The position numbers and the translations under genes were made by a program. Of a stretch of 32,886 nucleotides of DNA, positions 22,062-29,993 are shown piece after piece. Below the pieces are notes generated by a model. That model was not told where the DNA came from, made no database searches, and saw only the letters and a program-made list of their open reading frames with translations. How positions within the stretch are numbered: position 1 is the first letter of the stretch; each line of letters begins with the position of its first letter. The DNA is from Streptomyces poriferorum (GTDB lineage: Bacteria > Actinomycetota > Actinomycetes > Streptomycetales > Streptomycetaceae): positions 1-32,886 of the forward strand of contig NZ_JAELVH010000039.1 in NCBI RefSeq assembly GCF_019399235.1, read 5' to 3'.

Positions 22062-22924
22062 GATCCGGTCCTTGCTCGGAGCAGTCGGCGGGAGATCGTT
22101 GCGGCGGCGAGGGCCACGAGGGCGATCACCATGCCGATCACGACCGCGAGGGCCAGGGCGGCGGGCCGGTCGTCGAGTTCCACCGAGCGGTAGAGCTCGA
22201 CGGCCTCCACCGGCAGCGCCCGCGGGACGGTCGCCCCCAGCAGCGCCGGGGCCTCGTAGGCGGCGAAAGTGAACGCGAAATCCAGCAGGCACGCCTCGGT
22301 GAGAGCCGGGGCGAGCAGCGGCAGGGTGACGTGTCTCAGCCGGCGCAGCCGTCCCGCCCCCAGGGTGCGTACCGCGCTCTCCAGATCGCGTACGGCGGGT
22401 GTGTACGCCGCCAGCAGCATGATCGTGATGAAGGGAGCCTCTTTCCACACGTACGTCAGGAGAACGGCGCTGGGAACGGGGTCGGCGACGAGCACGGGGA
22501 AGTCCGCGGGCCCGTCGGTCCACCCGACGGCGTGGGTGAGCCGGGAGACGAGCCCCGCCCCGGAGAGCAGCAGTCCGAACGCGGAGGCGGCGAGCAGGTG
22601 CGGAACGGCGAGCGTGGCGCGGGCGGCGGTCTCCAGGGCGGCCCGGCCACGACGGGAAGCGCTGACCGCACCCACCACGGCCAGTGCCAGCGCAGCGGAC
22701 ACAGTGGTGCTGAGCGTCGCGATCTTCAGGCTGAACAGCAGGGAATCGGCGAAGGCCGGGTCATGCAGGAACCCCTCGTAGGCGGAAAGGCTCCAGCCAC
22801 GGCCCAGGCCATCAGCGAGGCTGCCGCGGCCTGCGAGCAGCAAGGCACCACCTGCGAAGGCGACGACGGCCAGAGCCGGAGCCGCCAGTAGCAGCCCCCG
22901 CCATCGCGGCATCGGCACGGTCAC
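22058..22924 (-). CDS. ABC importer permease, first half of a YnjC-like pair
   Basis: This 288-residue membrane protein starts with RGLLLAAPALAVVAFAGGALLLAG and carries the contact loop ESAVRTLGAGRLRRLRHVTLPLLAP. About six membrane segments are present. It overlaps the binding-protein gene by four bases (GTGA) and the second permease by four bases, so the operon is translated in a coupled way. The EAA loop here begins ESAVRTLG, as usual for the spermidine/thiamine/iron permease branch, not CUT1. Confidence 0.87.
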   Translation of the reverse strand: MTVPMPRWRGLLLAAPALAVVAFAGGALLLAGRGSLADGLGRGWSLSAYEGFLHDPAFADSLLFSLKIATLSTTVSAALALAVVGAVSASRRGRAALETAARATLAVPHLLAASAFGLLLSGAGLVSRLTHAVGWTDGPADFPVLVADPVPSAVLLTYVWKEAPFITIMLLAAYTPAVRDLESAVRTLGAGRLRRLRHVTLPLLAPALTEACLLDFAFTFAAYEAPALLGATVPRALPVEAVELYRSVELDDRPAALALAVVIGMVIALVALAAATISRRLLRARTGS

Positions 22925-24186
22925 GAGGCGGGGGCGACTTCCCGCTTCCAGCCCTTGTCCAGCGGCCCCACCCAGTCACCGCTCAGTTCGGGGCGGGCGT
23001 TTCGGGACAGTTCCTCGATCGGGAGAGTGGTCTCCGGAGTGCTCAGCGAAGCAAACCTCTCTCGCCACTGCTCGGGTAGCCGTTCCTGGTCCAGCACCGT
23101 GTAGGCGCCCCAGCCGCCGGGCCGGGCCTTGGCGTACTGCAGTTCGGGCGAGAGCATCAGGTCGGACAGCACGAGTGCCGCTTCCCGGTGAGCGGCGTTC
23201 TTGGGCACCGCGAGATAGCTGGTGTTTCCCAGGGTTCCGTCCTCGGGTACGAACACCCGCGCGCTCGGGGGGAACTGGCCCTTGTCGACGAGGGCGGGGA
23301 CCTCCGCCGGGTTGTAGGTCATCGTCATGTCGACCTCGCCGTTGGCGAAGAGGTCGTTGAGCGCCGCCTGGTCCTTCGGATAGGTGGTGCCCTGACGCCA
23401 CAGGGCGGGCTTCAGCACGTTCAGGTCCTTCCACAGACCGGGGGTGACCGCTTCGTACGCCTGCTTGCTGTAGCCCGGGGGGACGGGCTCGTCCTGGGCA
23501 CCGGCGAGGAGGATCTGCCGCACGAAGGCCGAACCGGTGAAGTCCGGGGGCGCCGGATAGGTGAACCGACCGGGGTTCTCCTTGATCCATTCGGTCAGGG
23601 CGCCCATGGTGCGGGGCGGTTCGGCGAGCTTGGCCGAGTCGTGGACGAACGCGAACTGGGCCCGGCTCCACGGCGTTTCGCAGGCGTCGACCGGGGTGCC
23701 GAAGTCCCGGGTGAGGGTGGGATCGGTGCCGTCCAGGTACTTCTGATTCGGCATCAGGCCGGTGTATCCGCACAACCACAGGTCCGCCTGCTTTCCGGTG
23801 CGGAAGTTCTCGCCGTTGACCCACACCAGGTCCACCGCGCCGCCGCTGTCCTTGCCGGCACGCTGATCGCCGAGGATCTTCTGCACGGCGTCCTGGGTGT
23901 CTGCCACGGGGACGCGCTTGACCGTGATCCCGAGCTTCTTCGCAGCGGGGGCGACTTCGTCGTCGACGTAGGAGTTGGCTCCCTTGTCGCCGCCGAACAT
24001 GAACAGGTTGACGCTCTGGCCTTTCGCGGCGGTGCGCAGCTGGGCCCAGTCCTTCGCGAGCGGCTCCGCCCCACTGGTGCCGGGGCCGGAGCAGGCGGCC
24101 GTCAGCAGCCCGGCCACGACGGTTCCAGCGGCCAGAGCTGTGCCTCTGCCGACGCGCCGCCCGGTGTGCCGCGTCCGTATCCGCAT
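22921..24186 (-). CDS. YnjB-like substrate-binding lipoprotein
   Basis: This 421-residue lipoprotein has a signal ending in the lipobox LLTAAC at about residue 32. It follows E. coli YnjB closely in recognisable stretches: KGQSVNLFMFGGDKGANSYVD, KRVPVADTQDAVQKIL, GGAVDLVWVNGENFRTGKQ, DFGTPVDACETPWSRAQFAF, and YPAPPDFTGSAFVRQ. The ligand of the YnjB family has not been established to my knowledge; the aromatic-rich motifs resemble thiamine or iron-type binding proteins. AAGGAG lies ten bases before the ATG. A divergent promoter region of 151 bp separates it from the CDP-alcohol phosphatidyltransferase gene. Confidence 0.9.
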   Translation of the reverse strand: MRIRTRHTGRRVGRGTALAAGTVVAGLLTAACSGPGTSGAEPLAKDWAQLRTAAKGQSVNLFMFGGDKGANSYVDDEVAPAAKKLGITVKRVPVADTQDAVQKILGDQRAGKDSGGAVDLVWVNGENFRTGKQADLWLCGYTGLMPNQKYLDGTDPTLTRDFGTPVDACETPWSRAQFAFVHDSAKLAEPPRTMGALTEWIKENPGRFTYPAPPDFTGSAFVRQILLAGAQDEPVPPGYSKQAYEAVTPGLWKDLNVLKPALWRQGTTYPKDQAALNDLFANGEVDMTMTYNPAEVPALVDKGQFPPSARVFVPEDGTLGNTSYLAVPKNAAHREAALVLSDLMLSPELQYAKARPGGWGAYTVLDQERLPEQWRERFASLSTPETTLPIEELSRNARPELSGDWVGPLDKGWKREVAPAS

Positions 24187-24337
24187 GTGCGCTGCTCCTT
24201 CGGCTGTTCGTCCGGTGATGTCTCCCGCGCGACGGGCTTGCGAACATCATCGCGCGGAAAGGGAACACGGCCGGGTGCTCGCAGGCTTCCCTTTGCGACC
24301 GCCGGTACGGTGCCGGTGTGGCGGAAGGAGACAAGCG

Positions 24338-24952
24338 ATGCTGGACGTGCGGGCGAGAGCGCTGCTGAGCGGCCCCCTGGACCGGGCCGCCGTCTTGCTG
24401 GACCGCCCCGCCGTCACGCCCGATCGTCTGACTGCGCTCGGCCTGCTGACAGGTCTTGCCTCAGCGGGCTCCGCGGCGGCCGGCTGGTGGCCGGCCGCCG
24501 CCGCGCTGTGGCTGCTGTCCCGGCTCGCCGACGGTCTGGACGGTCCGCTGGCCCGTCGCCGGGGCACGGTGGACCGCAGTGGAGCGGGTGGCTTCCTCGA
24601 CATCTGTGCCGACTTCCTGGTCTACGGAGCATTCGTCGTCGGCGTCGCCGTCGGTGTGGGCGGTCCGGCACTGCCGTTCCTGCTCGTCCTGCTCGCCTAC
24701 TACGTCAACGGCACGGTCTTCCTGGCCTTCTCCTCCATCGCCGAGCGCACCGGGCGTCGCGACGACCGCCTGTCCCGAGGCCGCTCGCTGAACTTCCTGG
24801 GCGGCCTGGCCGAAGGCGGCGAGACCATCGCCGTGCACACCCTGTGGTGCCTGCTGCCCGGCTTCGCCCACACCATCGCCTGGGTGTGGGCCGCGGTGGT
24901 CGCTGTCACCGCGGCCCACCGCGTGGTCACCGGCTATCGGCAGCTGCGCTGA
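24338..24952 (+). CDS. CDP-alcohol phosphatidyltransferase, YnjF-like
   Basis: This integral membrane enzyme of 204 residues joins an alcohol to a phosphatidyl or similar group with release of CMP. The family motif is present: ADGLDGPLARRRG (D-x2-D-G-x2-A-R) followed, a little further on than usual, by GGFLDICADF (G-x3-D-x3-D); the four aspartates bind the metal ions. About five or six hydrophobic segments follow. YnjF of E. coli, encoded at the end of the ynj operon, belongs to this family, which supports the cluster comparison. The acceptor alcohol is unknown. GAAGGAG precedes the ATG by seven bases. The 3' end overlaps the convergent TVP38 gene by 26 bases. Confidence 0.85.
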   Translation: MLDVRARALLSGPLDRAAVLLDRPAVTPDRLTALGLLTGLASAGSAAAGWWPAAAALWLLSRLADGLDGPLARRRGTVDRSGAGGFLDICADFLVYGAFVVGVAVGVGGPALPFLLVLLAYYVNGTVFLAFSSIAERTGRRDDRLSRGRSLNFLGGLAEGGETIAVHTLWCLLPGFAHTIAWVWAAVVAVTAAHRVVTGYRQLR

Positions 24953-25664
24953 CCTCCGTGCTGCGGGAGCGTACGAGCCGTGCGGCCCACCAGCCTCCCG
25001 CGCTCAGCACGAGCAGGGCGCCCAGCGCGATCCACAGCCCGGGAGAGCCGGGGTCGCCCAGGGATCCGCCGAGCCCGGTGTAGACGATGGTGCCCGGGAT
25101 GATGCCCAGGGCCGTGGCCGCGACGTAGGAGGAGAAGCGGACACCGGCCACCCCCGCCCCGTAGTTGATCACGGAGAAGGGAAACAGCGGCACCAGCCGC
25201 ACGAGCAGGACGGCTGCGAACCCGCGGCGTGTCAGGTAGTCGTCCAGCCGAGCCAGCCGCCCCGAACCGGCGTAGCGGGCCACCACCGGACGCCCCAGCC
25301 AACGGGCCAGGCCGAACGAGAGGGCCGCACCCGCCGTCGCCCCCACGAGCACCGCGCCGGCCCCCGCCGCAAGTCCGAACAGTGCGCCGGCGGAGGCGGT
25401 GAGAACAGAGCCGGGCAGCAGAGCCGTCACGGCCAGGGCGTAGACGGCCGCGAAGACGACCGGCCCCCATACTCCGAGCGAATCGACCCACTGGCGCACG
25501 TCGAGCAACAGGTCCCCGCCGCCCAGCGCCACCCAGGCGCCGAGTACCACCAGCAGGACCACGAGGAAGGACAGCCGTACCCGCGCCGCGCGCGCCGTAT
25601 CGTCCAGGGCCGTGTCGGACGGAGAAAGGCCCGTTGCTGACGAGGGGGCTGCCGGGCGGTTCAT
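24927..25664 (-). CDS. TVP38/TMEM64-family membrane protein (YdjX/YdjZ-like)
   Basis: This 245-residue membrane protein has the VTT (SNARE-associated, DedA-like) core: ALLPGSVLTASAGALFGLAAGAGAVLVGATAGAALSFGLARWLGR, then RGFAAVLLVRLVPLFPFSVINYGAGVAGVRFSSYVAATALGIIPGT. The [F/Y]-x-x-R and inner P/GxG motifs are typical. Relatives in eukaryotes scramble phospholipids, and the bacterial role is open. E. coli YdjX and YdjZ, neighbours of ynjABCDEF, are of this family. A known bacterial architecture fuses TVP38 to an FAD-dependent oxidoreductase; here that oxidoreductase is a separate gene at 26693. It overlaps the methyltransferase stop as ATGA. Confidence 0.88.
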   Translation of the reverse strand: MNRPAAPSSATGLSPSDTALDDTARAARVRLSFLVVLLVVLGAWVALGGGDLLLDVRQWVDSLGVWGPVVFAAVYALAVTALLPGSVLTASAGALFGLAAGAGAVLVGATAGAALSFGLARWLGRPVVARYAGSGRLARLDDYLTRRGFAAVLLVRLVPLFPFSVINYGAGVAGVRFSSYVAATALGIIPGTIVYTGLGGSLGDPGSPGLWIALGALLVLSAGGWWAARLVRSRSTEVSAAADSR

Positions 25665-26440
25665 ATCGGCTCCTGTGACGGTCGCTCAGTGGGAAGGTCG
25701 GCCACCACACGGCGCAGCGGCAGCTCCAGGCGTCGCCCCGAGTCCGCCCAGCGCCCCAGGGAACGCTTGGCGGCCCGGGCGCGGTCCTGTGTCAGGCCGG
25801 GCAGGTACAGTGCGTCCGCCAGCAGCGCCGCGGAGTCGGCCGAGTCGATCGCCAGAGTGAAGACCCGCCGCTCATCGGCGCGAACGCGGAAGCCGGCCGC
25901 GCGCAGTAGGGCGGCCAGCCCGTCGCGGGCCTGCGGGTTGGGCCAGGGTTGGCGCACGGCTCTCAAGGCCGTCATCACCCGGACCCAGCCGAGCACGCCG
26001 GACGGGGAGAGCCCGGACTGTGAGGGCACCAGCGCCGCGAGCGTCCCGCCGGGCCGCAGCACGCGCCGGATCTCCCCCAGCGTCTGCGGCAGCGGCGTGA
26101 CCACCGGCAGACACATCGCAGCGCAGACCGCCCCGACGCTCGCGGAGGCCGCCGGGATCGCGTCCGCGCCGGCCCGCACCAGTGGTCCGCGGCCCCGGCG
26201 CGCCGCTTCGGCGAGTTCCGCCGGCGACAGGTCGATCCCGACCCAGTCGGCGTCCGGTAGTTCTGCGCGGGTGGGTGCCGAACCACAGGCGAGGTCGAGG
26301 ACCACGCCCTCGGTGCCGCGGAGCGGTTCGGCCAGCCACGCGTAAGGGGAGACGTCGGACAGGGAGAACAACTGCTCCGTGATACCGGGGTGCGCTTGGT
26401 GGTAGGCGGTGATGAAGCGCCGCCAGTCCCGTTCTTCCAT
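25661..26440 (-). CDS. Class I SAM-dependent methyltransferase
   Basis: This 259-residue cytoplasmic enzyme has a Rossmann core: motif I VVLDLACGSAPTRAEL, the acidic residue for the SAM ribose in ADWVGIDLSPAELAEAARR, motif II region VGAVCAAMCLPVVTP, and post-motif LRPGGTLAALVPS. The methyl acceptor is unknown. It lies in an operon with the TVP38 gene (ATGA overlap) and diverges from the flavoprotein gene across 252 bp (26441-26692) in which no gene was found. A role in modifying the lipid or small molecule of the cluster is inferred from position only. Confidence 0.85.
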   Translation of the reverse strand: MEERDWRRFITAYHQAHPGITEQLFSLSDVSPYAWLAEPLRGTEGVVLDLACGSAPTRAELPDADWVGIDLSPAELAEAARRGRGPLVRAGADAIPAASASVGAVCAAMCLPVVTPLPQTLGEIRRVLRPGGTLAALVPSQSGLSPSGVLGWVRVMTALRAVRQPWPNPQARDGLAALLRAAGFRVRADERRVFTLAIDSADSAALLADALYLPGLTQDRARAAKRSLGRWADSGRRLELPLRRVVADLPTERPSQEPI

Positions 26441-26692
26441 CCGGCCTCGCCCCTCTTCCGAACCATGGGTGCAGATCGCCCCGCTGTACTCGCCCTCGGG
26501 AACCCTGCCGAGCCTGTCCCGCATTCCGTTTCGGACACGCCGAAGGCGGACGGATAACGCGGGACTGCCACCGTGACGGTGATCGTGGGACAGGGGGAGG
26601 GAAGGTCCCGGCTGTGTCACCGGGTTCCCCTCACACCCCACAACCGCGTGCCGGCCGTCCCACGACCGCGCACCGACAAGAGAGCCCGAACC

Positions 26693-28102
26693 ATGAACAG
26701 GTACGACCTGGTGGTCATCGGCGGCGGAAGCGCCGGCCTGACCGCGGCCCGCACCGCCGGGCGCTTCGGCGCCCGCACGCTGCTCATCGAACGCGACCGG
26801 CTGGGCGGCGACTGCCTGTGGACAGGGTGCGTACCGAGCAAGGCGCTCCTCCACGTGGCCGCCGACGTCCAGGCGGCCCGCCGTGCCACCGCCTACGGGC
26901 TCCCGCAAGTGGCCGGCCCGGCCGACCTCGCGGCGGCCATGGGAGCGGTGCGGCGGGCGATCGGCGCCATCGAACCGCACGACTCGGCCGAGGCGCTCGC
27001 CCCGTACGGAGTCGACGTCACCCACGGCGCTGCGTCCTTCACCGGTCCGGGCACCCTCACTGCGGGCGAGCGGGTGGTCTCCTTCCGGTACGCACTGATC
27101 GCCACAGGTTCCTCGCCGGCCCTGGTGCCGGTCCCCGGCCTGGCCGAGGCCAAGCCGCTGACCAGCGACAGCGTCTGGGATCTCGCCGAACTCCCCCGCC
27201 GTCTCGTGGTACTCGGCGGCGGGCCCATCGGATGCGAGCTGGGCCAGGCGTTCGGCCGACTCGGCTCGCAGGTCACCCTGCTGGAGGCGATGGACCGCCT
27301 GATCCCCCGCGAGGAACCCCGGGCCTCCCAGGTGCTGCGCGAACGGCTCCAGTCCGAGGGCGTCACCGTGCTGACCGGCTACCGCGCCGAGCGAGTCGAC
27401 GCCGAAGCCGTCCACGGACCTGGTGGTCCTCTGCCGTACGACGCGCTGCTGGCCGTCACGGGCCGCCATGCCAACACGGAGGGGCTCGGTCTGGAGGCTG
27501 CCGGTGTGGAGCTGACCGAGACCGGTCACGTCCGGACCGACGGCCGGCTGCGCACCGCCAACCACCGAATCTACGCCGCCGGAGACGTCACCGGCCGCTC
27601 GGCCTTCACCCATCTGGGCGGCACTCAGGGCGGATCGGCCGCTGTCGACGCTCTGCTGGGGGTGCGCCGTCCCATCGACTATCGGGCGGTGCCCTGGGTG
27701 ACGTTCACCGATCCCGAGATCGCCCGCGTCGGACTGACCACGGACGAGGCACGCGAAACACACGGCGACACCGTGCGCGTCCGCACCTTGGACGACGAGC
27801 GGGTCGACCGGGCGGTCGCCGACGGCCGCACCGAGGGCTTCACCACCCTGGTCCTGGGCCCCCGCGGGAAGATCGTCGGGGCCACGGTCGTGTCACCGAG
27901 AGCCGGAGAGACCATCGCCCATCTCGCGGCGGCGGTACGCCTGGGCTGGACACCCTCCGACTACGCCCGCACCGTGCATCCCTACCCCACCTACGCCGAC
28001 GGGCCGTGGCACACGGCGCTGGCCGACGTCTACGGCCGTCTTGCCCGCGGCAGCGGCCTCATCGGCTCGTTGCTGAAGATCCGCAGAGGGGTGGTCCGAT
28101 GA
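26693..28102 (+). CDS. FAD-dependent pyridine nucleotide-disulfide oxidoreductase, MerA-like but without mercury cysteines
   Basis: This 469-residue flavoprotein has an N-terminal FAD site (VVIGGGSAGLTAARTAG), the redox-active pair Cys41-x4-Cys46 in GGDCLWTGCVPSKALL, an NAD(P) site (LVVLGGGPIGCELGQAFGRLG), the second FAD motif (IYAAGDVTG) and a dimerisation domain with the His-Glu-region replaced by VHPYPTYADG. It is MerA-like along its length, yet it ends in IRRGVVR with no vicinal C-terminal cysteines and has no N-terminal metal-binding domain, so mercuric reduction is unlikely. The HPYPTY motif marks the branch often fused or adjacent to TVP38 proteins. Its substrate disulfide or acceptor is unknown. 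It is the first gene of a plus-strand operon with the small ORF and the radical SAM gene. Confidence 0.9.
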   Translation: MNRYDLVVIGGGSAGLTAARTAGRFGARTLLIERDRLGGDCLWTGCVPSKALLHVAADVQAARRATAYGLPQVAGPADLAAAMGAVRRAIGAIEPHDSAEALAPYGVDVTHGAASFTGPGTLTAGERVVSFRYALIATGSSPALVPVPGLAEAKPLTSDSVWDLAELPRRLVVLGGGPIGCELGQAFGRLGSQVTLLEAMDRLIPREEPRASQVLRERLQSEGVTVLTGYRAERVDAEAVHGPGGPLPYDALLAVTGRHANTEGLGLEAAGVELTETGHVRTDGRLRTANHRIYAAGDVTGRSAFTHLGGTQGGSAAVDALLGVRRPIDYRAVPWVTFTDPEIARVGLTTDEARETHGDTVRVRTLDDERVDRAVADGRTEGFTTLVLGPRGKIVGATVVSPRAGETIAHLAAAVRLGWTPSDYARTVHPYPTYADGPWHTALADVYGRLARGSGLIGSLLKIRRGVVR

Positions 28103-28266
28103 TCCTCCGACTCGTCGTCCTCGAACACCGCGGCCGTTCCGGCATGTGCTCCGCCGCCCTGTCGCAGAGGCCGCCGTACGCCTGGCTGCTGCGGCGTGGA
28201 CCGCTCCACCCTCCGGCGCCCTCAGCCACGGTCACCGCAGCCCGGACCAAACGGGGGAGCAACTGA
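28099..28266 (+). CDS. 55-residue ORF coupled at both ends (hypothetical)
   Basis: This frame starts in an ATGA overlap with the flavoprotein gene and stops in a TGATG overlap with the radical SAM gene, so the spacing is exact for translational coupling on both sides. The peptide contains MILRLVVLEH, a Cys in GMCSAALSQ, YAWLLRRGPL, and a basic tail ending TKRGSN. It resembles no family I know. It could be a small partner protein, a degraded gene, or a chance frame in a leader. Its position in the operon is its main support. Confidence 0.4.
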   Translation: MILRLVVLEHRGRSGMCSAALSQRPPYAWLLRRGPLHPPAPSATVTAARTKRGSN

Positions 28267-29699
28267 TGCGGATCTTCAGGGCACTGCGGTTCCTCGAACG
28301 CGCCACCCGTCCCTACGACTTTGAGTTCGCGAAGGCGATGGAGCGCCGCTGGAAGGAGCTCCCCGACACCGCCCGGACCCCCGGCCAGATCCTCGGCCGG
28401 CACGGCGTCGGCTGCGAGGGCACCCACGGTGTCTTCCCCAGGTGCAACCTCAAGTGCACCCCCTGCTACCACTCCCGGGACGCCAACCGGGTACGCGTCG
28501 ACGGCCCGCACACCCGCGAACAGATCACCGCCCAGATGCGACTGCTCCGTGAGCTGCGGGGCCCGCGCGCCCACACCCAGCTCATCGGCGGCGAGGTGAG
28601 CCTGCTCGACCCCGACGACCACGCCGCCACGCTGGCGATCATGCGGGACCACGGCCGGGAACCGATGAGCTTCACCCACGGCGACTTCGACTACCCCTAC
28701 CTCACCCGGCTCGCACTCGGCCAGGACGGCACACGGCGGTTCGAACGGCTCTCCTTCGCCGCGCACTTCGACAAGTTCATGTACGGCCGACGCGGTATCG
28801 AACGCCCGCCGGACGAGAAAGCGCTGAACCCGTATCGGGCGCGGTTCGCCGCCATGTTCGTCCGGTTGCGGCGCGAGCACGGAACGCGGTTCTTCCTCGC
28901 CCACAACATGACCGTCACACCGGGCAACCTCGACGAGATCGCGCGCGTGATCCGCGACTGCCACGCCATGGGCTACGGCATGTTCTCCTTCCAGCCAGCC
29001 GCCTTCCTCGGCGACGACCGCCGCTGGAAGGAGAGGTTCCGCGAGGCGACCCCGGACGCCGTGTGGGCGGAGATCGAACGCGGCGCCGGAACCCGGCTGG
29101 ACTACCGCGTCCTCGAGAACGGCGACGTACGCTGCAACCGCACCGCCTACGGCTTCTACGTCGGCCGACGCTGGTATCCGTTCCTCGACGGCGACGATCC
29201 GCGCGATCTTGCCGTACGCGACGCGTTCTTCCGTTACTTCGGAAAGGTGACCTTCACCGGCACCCCACCCGCACTCCTCACGGTCAGAATCCTGCGCGTG
29301 GTGGGCCGGCATCCGTCCACCGCGCTGACCGCTCTTCGCTGGCTCGCCCGCACCAGCCACCGCGTCGGACCACTGCGGCTGGCCCGCCACCTGATGCGGG
29401 TCCATCCGGTCACCTTCGTCATGCACCAGTTCATGGACGCGGACGTGGTCGCCCCGGCATGGGAAATGATGCAACGCGGCGAACAGGCCGAGGAGCCCCG
29501 GCTGCGCGAAACGCAGGAACGGCTGACCGCCTGCCATTACGCCATGGCCCACCCCGAAGACGGCACCCTCGTCCCCGCCTGCGTGCAGCACGCCGTACTC
29601 GACCCCGCGGAGAACGCGGCACTGCGCACTCTGCTGCCGATCGTCGAAGTGCGCACGACCGTGCGTCACACGCCCGACGCGTCACCGAAGGTGACGTAG
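28266..29699 (+). CDS. Radical SAM enzyme of unknown reaction
   Basis: This 477-residue enzyme has the [4Fe-4S] motif C-x3-C-x2-C at Cys60, Cys64 and Cys67 (CNLKCTPCY), a following GGE motif (LIGGEVSLL) as used for SAM binding, and a barrel-type pattern beyond. The motif is preceded by GVGCEGTHGVFPR, which offers an extra cysteine at 52. No SPASM or B12-binding signature was seen; further cysteines occur late (LTACHYAM, LVPACVQH), which might hold a second cluster or a metal. FSFQPAAFLGDDRRWK is a distinctive stretch. It is the last gene of the flavoprotein operon, and the ATG at 28266 overlaps the small ORF stop with GGGGGAG nearby. A hairpin follows. The reaction is unknown. Confidence 0.88.
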   Translation: MRIFRALRFLERATRPYDFEFAKAMERRWKELPDTARTPGQILGRHGVGCEGTHGVFPRCNLKCTPCYHSRDANRVRVDGPHTREQITAQMRLLRELRGPRAHTQLIGGEVSLLDPDDHAATLAIMRDHGREPMSFTHGDFDYPYLTRLALGQDGTRRFERLSFAAHFDKFMYGRRGIERPPDEKALNPYRARFAAMFVRLRREHGTRFFLAHNMTVTPGNLDEIARVIRDCHAMGYGMFSFQPAAFLGDDRRWKERFREATPDAVWAEIERGAGTRLDYRVLENGDVRCNRTAYGFYVGRRWYPFLDGDDPRDLAVRDAFFRYFGKVTFTGTPPALLTVRILRVVGRHPSTALTALRWLARTSHRVGPLRLARHLMRVHPVTFVMHQFMDADVVAPAWEMMQRGEQAEEPRLRETQERLTACHYAMAHPEDGTLVPACVQHAVLDPAENAALRTLLPIVEVRTTVRHTPDASPKVT

Positions 29700-29736
29700 C
29701 CGTTGGCAACAGTGACCTGCGTAGCACTCGGGCGAA

Positions 29737-29767
29737 GCCGTGACCGAGCCCCCGTTCCGGTCACGGC
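29737..29767 (+). terminator. Hairpin after the radical SAM gene
   Basis: The perfect 10-bp arms GCCGTGACCG (29737-29746) and CGGTCACGGC (29758-29767) enclose an 11-base loop, 37 bases past the stop codon. The rest of the 294-bp gap to the PL6 gene (29768-29993) includes an open stretch with coding-like look (TAYRRHDELALDGIGDC, about 29890-29950), possibly a relic, which I cannot assign. Confidence 0.7.
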
Positions 29768-29993
29768 CCCGCGCTCAGGGGCTTTGAGGTCGGTCACGCG
29801 CCGCAGCAACCGCCTGCCGGTGCTTCGTCCACGGCTGCGGCAGCGGCCGGCGCACCGGCACCGAGCTGAACCAGGGCGAGAAGGCCGCGGCCGACCGGAC
29901 CGCCTACCGCCGTCACGACGAACTTGCGCTCGACGGCATCGGCGACTGCCCGCCACACCTCGTGGTGCGGCGGGCAGCGCTGTTCCGGCCCTG

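Noticed and set aside
26693..28102. Mercuric reductase and a mercury-resistance locus
   Set aside because: No C-terminal vicinal cysteines, no metal-binding N-terminal domain, and no mercury transport or MerR-type mercury regulator nearby.
28059..29669. 536-residue minus-strand frame across the radical SAM gene
   Set aside because: Antisense shadow without motifs; the opposite strand has the intact CNLKCTPC cluster motif.
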